The notes under the pieces are model-generated. The model saw only the letters and a list, made by a program, of their open reading frames with translations. It made no database searches and had not been told where the DNA came from. DNA of 64,000 bases from Mesorhizobium sp. WSM3860 (lineage in GTDB: Bacteria; Pseudomonadota; Alphaproteobacteria; Rhizobiales; Rhizobiaceae), in contig NZ_NSGF01000003.1 of assembly GCF_002294995.1 (NCBI RefSeq), positions 372,001-436,000 on the forward strand. Reading direction: 5' to 3'. The translations under genes were made by a program, and so were the position numbers. This document shows positions 31,044 to 40,022 of this stretch, piece after piece. Every line of letters begins with the position of its first letter. The first letter of the stretch is position 1.

Positions 31044-32296
31044 ATGATGAACCCCGCGAGCGTCTCGTTGTCGGTGATGTCCTGATACTGCACGCCCTCG
31101 GCGCCGAAATTGGCCTGGAGCAGATCGAAATTGCGCCGGTCCTTGGTCTCGATGCCGATCAGCACCGAGCCGAAATTGCGCGCCGACTTCTTGAGATACT
31201 CGAAGCGCGTGATGTCGTCGTCCGGGCCGAGCATTTCGAGGAAGTCGCGCAATGCGCCCGGCCGCTGCGGGAAACGGATGATGAAATACTTCTTCAGCCC
31301 CTCGAAACGCAGCGCCCGCTCCTTGACGTCGGGAAGGCGCTCGAAATCGAAATTGCCGCCCGAGACGACCGCGACGATGGTCTTGCCCCTGATCTCCTTG
31401 CGCGAAAAATCCTTGAGCGCATCGATCGCCAATGCGCCGGCTGGCTCCAGCACCACACCCTCGACATTGAGCATCTCGATCATGGTCGCGCAAAGCCGGT
31501 TCTCCGGGACGAGGCGCACGGCGTCCGCGGTGAACTCCTTGAGATGGCGCAGCGGCTCGCGGCCGATCTCAGCCACCGCCGCGCCATCGACGAAATTGTC
31601 GACCTTGGCGAGCCTGACCCGCTTGCCTGCGGCGAGACTCTCGCTAAGGCTAGGCGCGCCCGCCGGCTCGCAGAACACGAAGCGCGAGTCACGGTGCTGA
31701 TCGGCGAAATAATGGGTGACGCCGGCAGCCAGGCCGCCTCCGCCCACCGGCAGCATGACGATGTCGGCCATGCGCTCGCCCGGCATCTGGGCTGCGATCT
31801 CATAGGCGACGGTCGCCTGCCCTTCGATGATGTCCTTGTGGTCGAAGGGCGGCACCATATGCGCGCCGGCGGCTTCGGTGAATTCGAAGGCGGCGCGATA
31901 GCAATCGTCGAAGAAGTCGCCGACCAGCCTGATCTCGACGAAATCGCCGCCGAAAAGCCGCGTCTTGTCGATCTTCTGCTGCGGCGTCGTCACGGGCATG
32001 AACACCACGCCCTTTTTGCCGAAATGGCGGCAGACGAAGGCAAAACCCTGCGCGTGGTTGCCGGCCGAGGCGCAGACGAATAGCTCCGCATTGTTGCCCG
32101 CGGCGAGCGCCTTGCGAAAGAAATTGAAGGCGCCCCTGATCTTGTAGGAGCGGACCGGCGTCAGGTCCTCGCGCTTCAGGAGGATGCGCGCGCCGGTCTT
32201 TTTCGACAAATAGTCGTTCTCCTGCAGCGGCGTTTCCGGAAAGATCCCGCGGATCGCCTCCGCGGCGGCGGCGACGCGGGAAGAAAAACTATTCAT
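31040..32296 (-). CDS. ilvA: Threonine ammonia-lyase (threonine dehydratase)
   Basis: 418 aa. PLP lysine K52 in SYKIRGAFN, phosphate loop GGGGLAAG, and one ACT-like C-terminal domain (about 330-410, ending QYQDITDNETLAGFI). It makes 2-oxobutyrate for isoleucine synthesis. Start at 32296 (MNSFSSRVAAAAEAIRG); the frame stays open far upstream but only as antisense of the next gene. Followed by DUF1697 with ATGA overlap. Confidence 0.92.
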   Translation of the reverse strand: MNSFSSRVAAAAEAIRGIFPETPLQENDYLSKKTGARILLKREDLTPVRSYKIRGAFNFFRKALAAGNNAELFVCASAGNHAQGFAFVCRHFGKKGVVFMPVTTPQQKIDKTRLFGGDFVEIRLVGDFFDDCYRAAFEFTEAAGAHMVPPFDHKDIIEGQATVAYEIAAQMPGERMADIVMLPVGGGGLAAGVTHYFADQHRDSRFVFCEPAGAPSLSESLAAGKRVRLAKVDNFVDGAAVAEIGREPLRHLKEFTADAVRLVPENRLCATMIEMLNVEGVVLEPAGALAIDALKDFSRKEIRGKTIVAVVSGGNFDFERLPDVKERALRFEGLKKYFIIRFPQRPGALRDFLEMLGPDDDITRFEYLKKSARNFGSVLIGIETKDRRNFDLLQANFGAEGVQYQDITDNETLAGFII

Positions 32297-32545
32297 GAGG
32301 CAACCGGCTCCGAGACCACGTAGTTCGCAGCCCAAGCCTATTGCATAGTTTGGTTTTCGCGGCCACCGCTGCAGCCGTTCGCCGGCCTCCTGCCGCCACT
32401 TTGGTTTTCGCGCAACAGTGCCGAGGCTGTTGGCTCCCGCCGACCAGATTTCCATTGGACACGACTTACTTCCGCCGCACTTCCCCTGTCCGGGAGATTT
32501 CGCGGAGGCGGGTGGCCAATTTGCGGCCGGAATGGAAGTTTCGAC

Positions 32546-33622
32546 GTGCGTTTGAAGACGATTTGCATCATTGCCCTGGCCTTGCTGGTTGCAGGCTGCG
32601 CGGGACGACAGACACAGGAGATCCTGGGCAGCGTCGTGGTGCCGACGACGGCGACCGAGATCGCCGGCAACCATTCGATCTTCATCGCCACCACCCGCAA
32701 GCGCTCCGACGACCCGAACAAGGTTTTCGACGGCGAGCGCTCGGCGACGCTCAATTACGCCCGCGTCAACGTCACTGTCCCGCCGGTCCATGAGACCGGT
32801 CAGATCGAGCGGCGCTCGCGCGGCAAGTCGAACGATCCGACCAAATATTTCATGGCTTCCGAGGTCGTCGGCTACGACACGCAGCCGAAATTCTCCAGCG
32901 CGCTCAATGCCGACATCGACGCCCGCGGCGGCCGTGTCATGGTCTTCGTCCACGGCTACAACACCGGCTTCGACGATGCCGTCTACCGTCTGACCCAGAT
33001 CGTTCACGATTCCGGCTATCCCGGCACGCCGGTGCTTTTTTCATGGGCTTCGGGCGCCAAGACCACCGACTATGTCTATGACAAGGAAAGTGCCGCCGCC
33101 GCCCGCGACCAGTTGGAAGTGACCTTGCGCATGCTCGCGCAGACCGGTGCGCGACGCATCGACATCGTCGCCCATTCGATGGGGACGTGGGTGACGATGG
33201 AAACGCTGCGACAGCTCGCCATCACCGGCGATCGCGACCTCGGCGGCAAGCTCGGCGACGTCGTGCTGGCCTCGCCCGATATCGATGTCGATGTCTTCAA
33301 GAGCCAGATGCGCCGCTACGGCAAGCCCGACAAGCCTTTCATCCTGCTCCTCTCGGACGACGACCGCGCTCTCCGGCTCTCCGGCCTGATTGCCGGTGCA
33401 CGGCCGCGCGTTGGCGATTACAGGGACGCAGCCGATCTCGCCTCCTACGGCGTCACGGTAGTCGACCTTTCCAAGGTGAAGGGCAACGACAGCTTCAACC
33501 ACACCAAATTCGCCGACAACCCAATGCTGGTGAAGATGATCGGCCAGCGGCTGCGCGAGGACGACGGCTTTGCCAGCGACCGCGACGTCACCGACCGGAT
33601 CAGCCAGCTCGCCACTCAATAA
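32546..33622 (+). CDS. DUF900 alpha/beta hydrolase, lipoprotein (paralogue 1)
   Basis: 358 aa. A lipobox LVAGC puts the acylated Cys at residue 18. The hydrolase core has VFVHGYNTGFDDA and nucleophile elbow AHSMGTWVTME. GTG start; the second copy has the same GTG-Arg start. Membrane-anchored on the periplasmic side, substrate unknown. The 249-base gap before it holds a 12-base direct repeat, TTGGTTTTCGCG, and no gene. Confidence 0.85.
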   Translation: MRLKTICIIALALLVAGCAGRQTQEILGSVVVPTTATEIAGNHSIFIATTRKRSDDPNKVFDGERSATLNYARVNVTVPPVHETGQIERRSRGKSNDPTKYFMASEVVGYDTQPKFSSALNADIDARGGRVMVFVHGYNTGFDDAVYRLTQIVHDSGYPGTPVLFSWASGAKTTDYVYDKESAAAARDQLEVTLRMLAQTGARRIDIVAHSMGTWVTMETLRQLAITGDRDLGGKLGDVVLASPDIDVDVFKSQMRRYGKPDKPFILLLSDDDRALRLSGLIAGARPRVGDYRDAADLASYGVTVVDLSKVKGNDSFNHTKFADNPMLVKMIGQRLREDDGFASDRDVTDRISQLATQ

Positions 33623-33734
33623 CCGTGTTCACGCGGTTGCCCCCCTGCACGGACTTTGAACTGGACCGGACCGCCCGCTGGCTTTATCGAAGGAGCCGGA
33701 GAGGTTTGCCGCCCTTGGGGGATCCCGGGTGATC

Positions 33735-34892
33735 GTGCGTTCGAAGATCGTCCTTGGCCTTGCCTTCACGCTTGCCCTGACGGGCTGCGCCGGGCAGAAT
33801 GCGCATGACCTGCTCAACCGGAAGGCCGTTACCGCGCCTGCATCGGACATTGCGGCCAAGCACGAGATCTTCGTCGCCACGACCCGGCAGCAGGCGACCA
33901 AGGACCCGCGGCAGGTTTTCGACGGCGACCGTTCGCTGACCACCAGCTACGCCCGTGTCGATGTCACGGTTCCAAGAATCCACCAGGTTGGCGCGATCGA
34001 GCGCGCCAAGGGTTCGGCCGACAGCAATCCCGCCAAGCAGTTCACCGCTGCCGATGTCGTCCATTATGGGGACGCTTCGCAATTCGCCAAGGCGGTCGGC
34101 GCCGATATTGTCATACGCGGCGACCGCGCCCTGGTCTTCGTGCACGGCTTCAATAACGGCTTCGACGATGGCGTTTACCGCCTGACGCAGATCGCGCACG
34201 ACACGAATTATCCGGGCACACCGGTGCTGTTCTCCTGGGCGTCGAGCGGCAAGACGACCGGCTACATTTATGACAAGGACAGCTCCACCGCCGCGCGCGA
34301 CGACCTCGAAGCGACACTGAGGATGCTTGCCAAGTCACGCGCCAAAAGCATCGACATCATCGCTCATTCGATGGGGACCTGGCTGACGATGGAAGCTTTG
34401 CGCCAGCTCGCCATCACCGGCGACCGCGATCTCAACGGCAAGCTCGGCTACGTCATCCTCGCCTCGCCGGACATCGACGTCGATGTCTTCAAGAAGCAGA
34501 TGATCCGCTACGGCAAGCCCGACAAGCCTTTCGCCATCCTGCTCTCGGGCGACGACCGGGCGCTCAAGCTGTCCAGCTTCATTTCCGGCGAAAAGCCGCG
34601 CGTCGGCGACTACGACAACGCGGCTGATCTCGCCAACTACGGCGTGACGGTTGTCGATCTGACCCAAACCAAGGGCGGAGACCGGTTGAACCATGCCAAA
34701 TTCGCCGACAATCCGATCCTGGTGCAGTTGCTCGGCAATCGACTGCGCACGCCTGCTGGTCTTGCCTCCGATGAGCCCGATCCGACGCAGCTCAACAATA
34801 TCGGTCAGGGTCTCGGCAAGGCGGTCGGCTCGGTCGCGGAGGTCGTCATCACCACGCCGTTCAAGGTGCTGACGATCGCCACCGGCGGCTGA
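33735..34892 (+). CDS. DUF900 alpha/beta hydrolase, lipoprotein (paralogue 2)
   Basis: 385 aa. Tandem duplicate of the preceding gene: lipobox ALTGC, FVHGFNNGFDDGVYRLTQI and AHSMGTWLTMEALRQL. It has a longer C-terminus ending in GSVAEVVITTPFKVLTIATGG-like sequence. I start at GTG 33735 because it aligns with GTG at 32546 of copy 1; GTG at 33729 is also in frame. It lies 112 bases after copy 1, probably one operon. Confidence 0.85.
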   Translation: MRSKIVLGLAFTLALTGCAGQNAHDLLNRKAVTAPASDIAAKHEIFVATTRQQATKDPRQVFDGDRSLTTSYARVDVTVPRIHQVGAIERAKGSADSNPAKQFTAADVVHYGDASQFAKAVGADIVIRGDRALVFVHGFNNGFDDGVYRLTQIAHDTNYPGTPVLFSWASSGKTTGYIYDKDSSTAARDDLEATLRMLAKSRAKSIDIIAHSMGTWLTMEALRQLAITGDRDLNGKLGYVILASPDIDVDVFKKQMIRYGKPDKPFAILLSGDDRALKLSSFISGEKPRVGDYDNAADLANYGVTVVDLTQTKGGDRLNHAKFADNPILVQLLGNRLRTPAGLASDEPDPTQLNNIGQGLGKAVGSVAEVVITTPFKVLTIATGG

Positions 34893-34953
34893 GCACCGGT
34901 TAGGGCGTGTCGAGGTTCGGATCAGGCCGACCTCACCCGAGCATCGGCACATC

Positions 34954-36765
34954 CTAGACGAACAGATCAACCTTCTGGAACGTCGTCACGTCCACAAGGC
35001 CGACATCGGAAATCCTGAGTTCCGGGATAACAACCAGCGCCAGCAGCGAATGCTGCATATAGGCGTTGTTGAGCGAGCAGCCGACCTTGCGCATCGCTTC
35101 CGTCAACTGCTCGGCTTTGGCCGCGACGATCTCGGCACGCTCGTCCGACATCAACCCGGCGATCGGCATTTCCACCAGCGCCAGTTCCTTGCCCTTGGAG
35201 TAGAGCACGACGCCGCCGCCGACTTCGCTCAGCCGGTTCACGGCCAAGGCCATGTCCTCCTTGTTGGTGCCGACGACGATGATGTGGTGCGCATCATGCG
35301 CCACGCTCGAGGCCATGGCGCAGTCTTCCATATAGCCGAAGCCCGACACGAAGGCGTTGGTGACGCCGCCAGTGCCCCTGTGGCGTTCGACCAGGGCGAT
35401 CTGGCAAACGTCGTTGCGGCGATCCATGGCGACCAGCCCGTCCTCGACGGGCAGGTCGGCCTCGAGCGCCCGCGTCGGCGCCTGGTTCTCGATCACGCCG
35501 ATCACCCGCGCCCTGACCTCGTTGGCACCCTGGGGCGCGGCGATGTCAAAGTCAGAGGCCTTGAGCCTCCTACCGAGCTTGACCGTGTTTTTCGCCGTCC
35601 GGGGATAATCATAGGCCGGAATGTCGATCTCGAGCTTGCCGGCCTTGGCCAGCCTGACGCCGCGGCCATAGACCTCGTCTATCGTCATCTGGGCAAGATC
35701 GGAGACGATCAAAAGATCAGCCAGCCGCCCCGGCGCGATCGAACCGATCTGGCGCTCCAGCCTGAAATGCTGGGCGGTGTTGAGCGTCGCCATCTGGATC
35801 GCCGTGACCGGCTTCAGGCCCTGGCTGATGGCGTGCCGCACCACCCGGTCCATATGGCCCTCATGCACCAGCGTGCCGGAATGGCTGTCGTCGGTGCACA
35901 AGATGAAGTTGCGCGGGTCGATGCCGCCTTCGGTCACCGCCTTGATCTGTGCGGCGACGTCGTACCAGGCGGACCCCAGCCTCAGCATCGCCTTCATGCC
36001 CTGGCGCACGCGGGCGATCGCATCCTCGGCACGCGTGCCCTCATGGTCATCCTCGGCGCCGCCGGCGACATACCCGTGGAACGGCAGCCCGAGATCGCGC
36101 GAGGCATAGTGACCGCCGACGGTCTTGCCGGCCTTCACCGTCTCCGCGATCTCGCCCGACATCACCGGATCGTTGGCGCAGACTCCCGGAAAATTCATCA
36201 CTTCGCCAAGACCGATGATGTTTTCCCAGGTCATCGCCTCAGCGACGTCTGCGACCGTAAGCTCCGCGCCGGCATGCTCCAGGCCCGGCGCCGAAGGCAC
36301 ACAGGACGGCATCTGCACATGGACGTTGATCGGCATCGCGACCGCCTCGTCATGCATCAGGCGAACGCCCGGCAGGCCCAGCACATTGGCGATCTCGTGC
36401 GGATCGATGAACATCGAAGTGGTGCCGTGCGGGATCACGGCGCGGCAGAATTCCGTCACGGTGACCATGCCGCTTTCGACGTGCATGTGCGCGTCGCAGA
36501 GGCCAGGCACCAGATAGCGGCCGCCCGCATCGACCACCTTGGTCCCCTGCCCGATCGTGTGGCCGGCATTCGGCCCGCAATAGGCGAAGCGTCCGGCGGC
36601 GACGGCGATGTCGGTGCCCGCAATGATCTCGCCCGAATGGACATTTACCCAGCGCCCGTTGCGGATCACGAGATCGGCAGGCCGGCGCCCCATCGCGACG
36701 TCGACCAGATGCGTCGCCACCTCGGTCCAGGGCTTAGGTTTTGTCGGATTGGTGCCGCTCGCCAT
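34954..36765 (-). CDS. ade: Adenine deaminase
   Basis: 603 aa, the normal length of the Ade amidohydrolase. LVPGLCDAHMHVESGMVT supplies the HxH metal ligands. FCRAVIPHGTTSMFIDPHEIANVLG is family-specific. It deaminates adenine to hypoxanthine in purine salvage. The start at 36765 has AGGAGT upstream. It is convergent with the hydrolase pair. Confidence 0.95.
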   Translation of the reverse strand: MASGTNPTKPKPWTEVATHLVDVAMGRRPADLVIRNGRWVNVHSGEIIAGTDIAVAAGRFAYCGPNAGHTIGQGTKVVDAGGRYLVPGLCDAHMHVESGMVTVTEFCRAVIPHGTTSMFIDPHEIANVLGLPGVRLMHDEAVAMPINVHVQMPSCVPSAPGLEHAGAELTVADVAEAMTWENIIGLGEVMNFPGVCANDPVMSGEIAETVKAGKTVGGHYASRDLGLPFHGYVAGGAEDDHEGTRAEDAIARVRQGMKAMLRLGSAWYDVAAQIKAVTEGGIDPRNFILCTDDSHSGTLVHEGHMDRVVRHAISQGLKPVTAIQMATLNTAQHFRLERQIGSIAPGRLADLLIVSDLAQMTIDEVYGRGVRLAKAGKLEIDIPAYDYPRTAKNTVKLGRRLKASDFDIAAPQGANEVRARVIGVIENQAPTRALEADLPVEDGLVAMDRRNDVCQIALVERHRGTGGVTNAFVSGFGYMEDCAMASSVAHDAHHIIVVGTNKEDMALAVNRLSEVGGGVVLYSKGKELALVEMPIAGLMSDERAEIVAAKAEQLTEAMRKVGCSLNNAYMQHSLLALVVIPELRISDVGLVDVTTFQKVDLFV

Positions 36766-36929
36766 GAAGAACTCCTGTTTGCTCGACTGTGCCAAGCTGG
36801 CGCGGTTTTGACCAGTTGGCAAAACTGCTTTGTTTTTAAGGCAGGACCGGTTCCCGACAGATCTCTCCTGCGGCAGGGCGAAATCTCGCTTAGACTGGAT
36901 CTCGGCCGTTATTCGGAGTTGCAGAAGAG

Positions 36930-37142
36930 ATGGCAAAAAGGATCCGGTTTGCAATTTTCCTGCTGTCGGCATGTTGCGCCGGCCTGGCCTTCTTCACCTT
37001 GCCTTCATTCTGGGCATGGGCCGCGCCGATCGCCATCTTCATCGCCGCCTCGTTACTGGCCGAATATGCTTTCAGCCGGCTGGCCTCGCCCGAGGAGAAA
37101 CAGCGCGACCTGGAAGATCGCGTGCGCAACCCGCCGACGTAA
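36930..37142 (+). CDS. Small membrane protein of unknown function
   Basis: 70 aa. Two hydrophobic segments (about residues 6-24 and 28-46) and a charged tail, SPEEKQRDLEDRV. AGAAGAG stands just before the ATG. I do not recognise the family. It lies between ade and the Omp gene, on the Omp strand. Confidence 0.6.
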   Translation: MAKRIRFAIFLLSACCAGLAFFTLPSFWAWAAPIAIFIAASLLAEYAFSRLASPEEKQRDLEDRVRNPPT

Positions 37143-37232
37143 ACCACTGTTGCAGGAATACAATTCCGTTTTCGGGCGAATAACGCTAGGTTGCGCCGAG
37201 AAGTTTTCGAAACCGCCATTTCGGAGCGCTCG

Positions 37233-37901
37233 ATGGGTCGCCTGACGCTTGCCAGTGCTGGCTTTTTCGCCCTGCTGTCCGGGCCGGCCTTGGCCGCGGA
37301 CGTGAGCGCCGACCTGCCCATGACCGCGCCAGGCTTCGACTGGACAGGCTACTACGCCGGCCTGCAGGCCGGCTATGGCTGGAGCTCATCTGACATCTCC
37401 GGCACGGAAGGCGAGCCGTTCGCCGCTTCCCCCGATGTCGACGGCGGCTTTGTCGGCGGCCATGCCGCCGGCCTCTGGCAGTTCAATCAGGCGGTGATCG
37501 GCGCGCGGGCTGAGCTCAACTATGCCTCGATCGACGGTTCGGCCTTGCTCGACCCTGGCAATGCCGTCGGCACCGAGGTCAAATGGCTGGGATCGATCAA
37601 TGCCGAAGCCGGCTTGGCGGTCGATCGCTGGCTGATCTATGGCGTCGGGGGCGTCGCCTTCGCCGGCATCGAGACCTCGCAAGATGCCGGCGGCACCGGC
37701 TTCGCCAGGACACGCACCGGCACCGGCTGGACGATCGGCGCCGGGGTCGATTATGCCCTGAGCAACAACATCGTCGTCGGCGCCCAGTACCGTTACTACG
37801 ATTTCGGCAAGGAGCATTTCGACGTCCCGGACGATTTCTCCGATCGCGATCAGGACCTGAAGCTCCATACCCTGGGCGTGAACTTCAGCTACAAATTCTG
37901 A
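37233..37901 (+). CDS. Outer-membrane beta-barrel protein (Omp25/Omp31-like)
   Basis: 222 aa. The signal peptide ends near residue 23 (PALAADV). FDWTGYYAGLQAGYGW is the conserved first strand of rhizobial Omp25/31 porin-like proteins, and the chain closes with LGVNFSYKF, ending in Phe as outer-membrane barrels do. Start at 37233 with GGAG six bases upstream. Confidence 0.88.
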   Translation: MGRLTLASAGFFALLSGPALAADVSADLPMTAPGFDWTGYYAGLQAGYGWSSSDISGTEGEPFAASPDVDGGFVGGHAAGLWQFNQAVIGARAELNYASIDGSALLDPGNAVGTEVKWLGSINAEAGLAVDRWLIYGVGGVAFAGIETSQDAGGTGFARTRTGTGWTIGAGVDYALSNNIVVGAQYRYYDFGKEHFDVPDDFSDRDQDLKLHTLGVNFSYKF

Positions 37902-38174
37902 ATTGCGGAGCAGCACGGAACGAAGGTGGCCGGCGCCCGCTGGATCAAAACAGAGTCGACCCCGCCGGGTTCTTTGATGTCCGCCATATAAGCAGCTCTC
38001 AAGCGGCCGGCGTCGAGTTCATCCCGAGAACGGCGGCGGTGCCGGGGTGAGACTGCGGAAGCCATGAAGCGGATAGCTGCTCCCCTTCGCAAGCCAGCCT
38101 GCGTGCGCCTCCTTTGCCTTTGATGGACAATCCCTCTAAAATGTGCAGCCAAGAAAAAACAAGGGGTAAGGCTT
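37902..38174. other. Intergenic region without recognisable gene
   Basis: 273 bases; only very short frames. The last 70 bases are AT-richer and should carry the promoter of the methyltransferase gene. Confidence 0.4.
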
Positions 38175-38832
38175 ATGACTGAGCCTGACGCTGCGCACGA
38201 AGCAATCGTCGATACGTGGCGTAGTTTTGGCGCCTCTGATTATGAGTACTTCGAGAAATACGAAAACCCTGAGTTGCTGGCTTGGTTTTGGGCACCGGCG
38301 AGCCGATTTCGCAAAGCCTTTGAGCAATATTTAGACTTGGATGATGTGCTTGAGATAGCCAGCGGTGCCGGACGCCATTCGGCGCAGATCGTGGGCCGTT
38401 GCAGGCGACTGACGTTGATCGATACTTCAGTCGATGCCACCGCATTGGCGAGGAAACGGTTTTCAAGCGCTCCTCATGTGACCGTGACGCTTTCACCGGA
38501 CGGCAAGAGTCTACCATTTGAAAAGGGGCGTTTTTCCTCCGTTTTCAGCTACGACTCGATGGTTCATTTCGAACCGCTGACCGTGGCGTCGTACATCATG
38601 GAAGTCGCCTCCGTCCTGAAACCGGGGGGGGCGAGCTGTCCTTCATCATTCGAACTACTCGGAGAATCCAACCGGATCATTCAAGGAAAATCCCGATTGG
38701 CGGAACTTTATGCCAAAGGGATTTGTCGAGCATGTCAGCGCGCGTGCGGGGCTGACCGTCATCGAACAGCAGGCGTTCCCATGGAATGGGAATAGCGAAA
38801 CTGACGCTCTCACCGTCGTGGAGAAGGGTTAA
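38175..38832 (+). pseudogene. SAM-dependent methyltransferase, frameshifted in an 8-G tract
   Basis: The first 152 residues are a class I methyltransferase: LEIASGAGRHSAQI (SAM site), SPDGKSLPFEKGRFSSVFSYDSMVH and VASVLKPGG. Eight G at 38624-38631 then shift the frame; the original frame runs on to 38795 with unrelated sequence. With seven G the protein continues GGRAVLHHSNYSENPTGSF and reaches a stop at 38830-38832, giving about 218 aa. Either a sequencing error, a recent mutation, or a slippage-controlled gene. Codon and base use look AT-richer than in the neighbours, suggesting transfer. Confidence 0.8.
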
Positions 38833-39173
38833 CAGCGCTCGCCAGCGCGCGTTTGCGTGACCGCTCTCTGACAGCGCCGACAGGTCCAACGGCTCTGCAC
38901 GGCTTCTGCGAGAGCCGGATAAGCCGCTCCAAATTGCGCCGCACTTCCTGCGGCCAGCGTCGTCCGCCTCTTGCAGTTCGCGCTCCCGCTCGACGAGTGC
39001 CTCGCCGTGCTACGGAAGCCCGCGCTGGTCTTCTGTGGCCCGGAAGGCGAGTCCATAGCCGATCGAGTTGCAATGAGAACCGACGCGGAAGAGCAAGATT
39101 TGGTGGCAATCCGGTGCCAAACCCACCCACAAGGCTGGACTCGCGTCGGCCCAAGTGCTTGAAATCGCGGCGC
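38833..39173. other. Stretch without a supported gene before tRNA-Leu
   Basis: Several overlapping frames exist on both strands but none resembles a known family; two of them are translations of the tRNA-Leu gene. Possibly degenerate DNA. Confidence 0.4.
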
Positions 39174-39259
39174 GCGGACGTGGCGGAATTGGTAGACGCA
39201 AGGGACTTAAAATCCCTCGATCTCTGATCGTACGGGTTCGATTCCCGTCGTCCGCACCA
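39174..39259 (+). tRNA. tRNA-Leu (anticodon TAA)
   Basis: 86 nt with a long variable arm. Acceptor GCGGACG/CGTCCGC, anticodon stem GGGACT..AATCCC region with TAA, T arm GGGTTCGATTCCC, discriminator A and encoded CCA at 39257-39259. Confidence 0.96.
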
Positions 39260-39293
39260 CCCTTCGCTCATCGAGCTTCGGGTGGCAGGCCTC

Positions 39294-39872
39294 TCAAGCC
39301 TTCATCGGATTGAGCTTCAGGTGCTGGATCAGAATGATGGTCTTGGCGTCGACGATACGGCCGTCGGCGATGCCGGCCAGCGCCTCGTCGAGCGGCATTT
39401 CCAGAACCTCGATGTCTTCGCCCTCTTCCAGAGCTCCGCCGCCGTCGGAGATACGGTCGGCCGGCGAATAGCGCGCGGTAAAGAACCAGAGCCGTTCCGT
39501 CACGCTGCCGGGGCTCATATACGGCGCGAACAGCCGCTCAACGTTCTTCAAATGATAGCCGAGCTCCTCTTCCGCTTCCTTGCGGATGCAGGTTTCCGGG
39601 TCGTTTTCGTCGAGCAGTCCGGCACAGGCCTCGATCAGCGGCTCGCGATGGCCGGTGACATAAGCCGGATAGCGGAACTGCCGCACCAGCAGCACCGTCG
39701 AGCGCTGCGGATCGAAAGGCAGGATCACCGCGCCGTCGCCGCGATCGTAGGTCTGGCGGATCTGCGTCTCCCAGCGCCCATCACGGCGGCGATAGTCGAG
39801 CACCGTCTTCTTGAGCACCGCCCAATCGTCGGACAGGATTACTTCAGACTGGATGCGGACGCGATCTTCCAT
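39294..39872 (-). CDS. nudK: NUDIX hydrolase, GDP-mannose pyrophosphatase-like
   Basis: 192 aa. ACAGLLDENDPETCIRKEAE starts a Nudix box in its NudK variant, continued by EELGYHL. MSPGSVTERLWFFTARY and EDIEVLEMPLDEAL also match E. coli NudK. It cleaves GDP-mannose or a similar nucleotide sugar. ADP-ribose pyrophosphatase is the usual alternative label. Confidence 0.87.
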   Translation of the reverse strand: MEDRVRIQSEVILSDDWAVLKKTVLDYRRRDGRWETQIRQTYDRGDGAVILPFDPQRSTVLLVRQFRYPAYVTGHREPLIEACAGLLDENDPETCIRKEAEEELGYHLKNVERLFAPYMSPGSVTERLWFFTARYSPADRISDGGGALEEGEDIEVLEMPLDEALAGIADGRIVDAKTIILIQHLKLNPMKA

Positions 39873-40022
39873 GACGGGCTCCGTGCTGGCGGCAAGCGTT
39901 ATCGGCGAACAGGCGCGGGCGCAATCCTGGAAACCGACTGGTCCAGCGAGACTTTCACCGGCTGTTGTCTGGCGCGAAGCGCCGCGGCTGCCTAGATAGC
40001 GATATCTCCCAGGAGCCGTTTC

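Noticed and set aside
31040..33007. N-terminal extension of threonine dehydratase to 655 aa
   Set aside because: The extra 237 codons are antisense of the DUF900 gene; IlvA begins at 32296.
35050..37245. 731-codon open frame on the plus strand
   Set aside because: Antisense of adenine deaminase, low-complexity translation with no recognisable domain.
38677..38889. 70-codon minus-strand frame over the methyltransferase end
   Set aside because: It is antisense of the restored methyltransferase frame, which is much better supported.
38810..39271. Frames with RRESNPYDQRSRDF (minus) and AELVDARDLKS (plus)
   Set aside because: Both are translations of the tRNA-Leu gene, often mis-annotated as hypothetical proteins.
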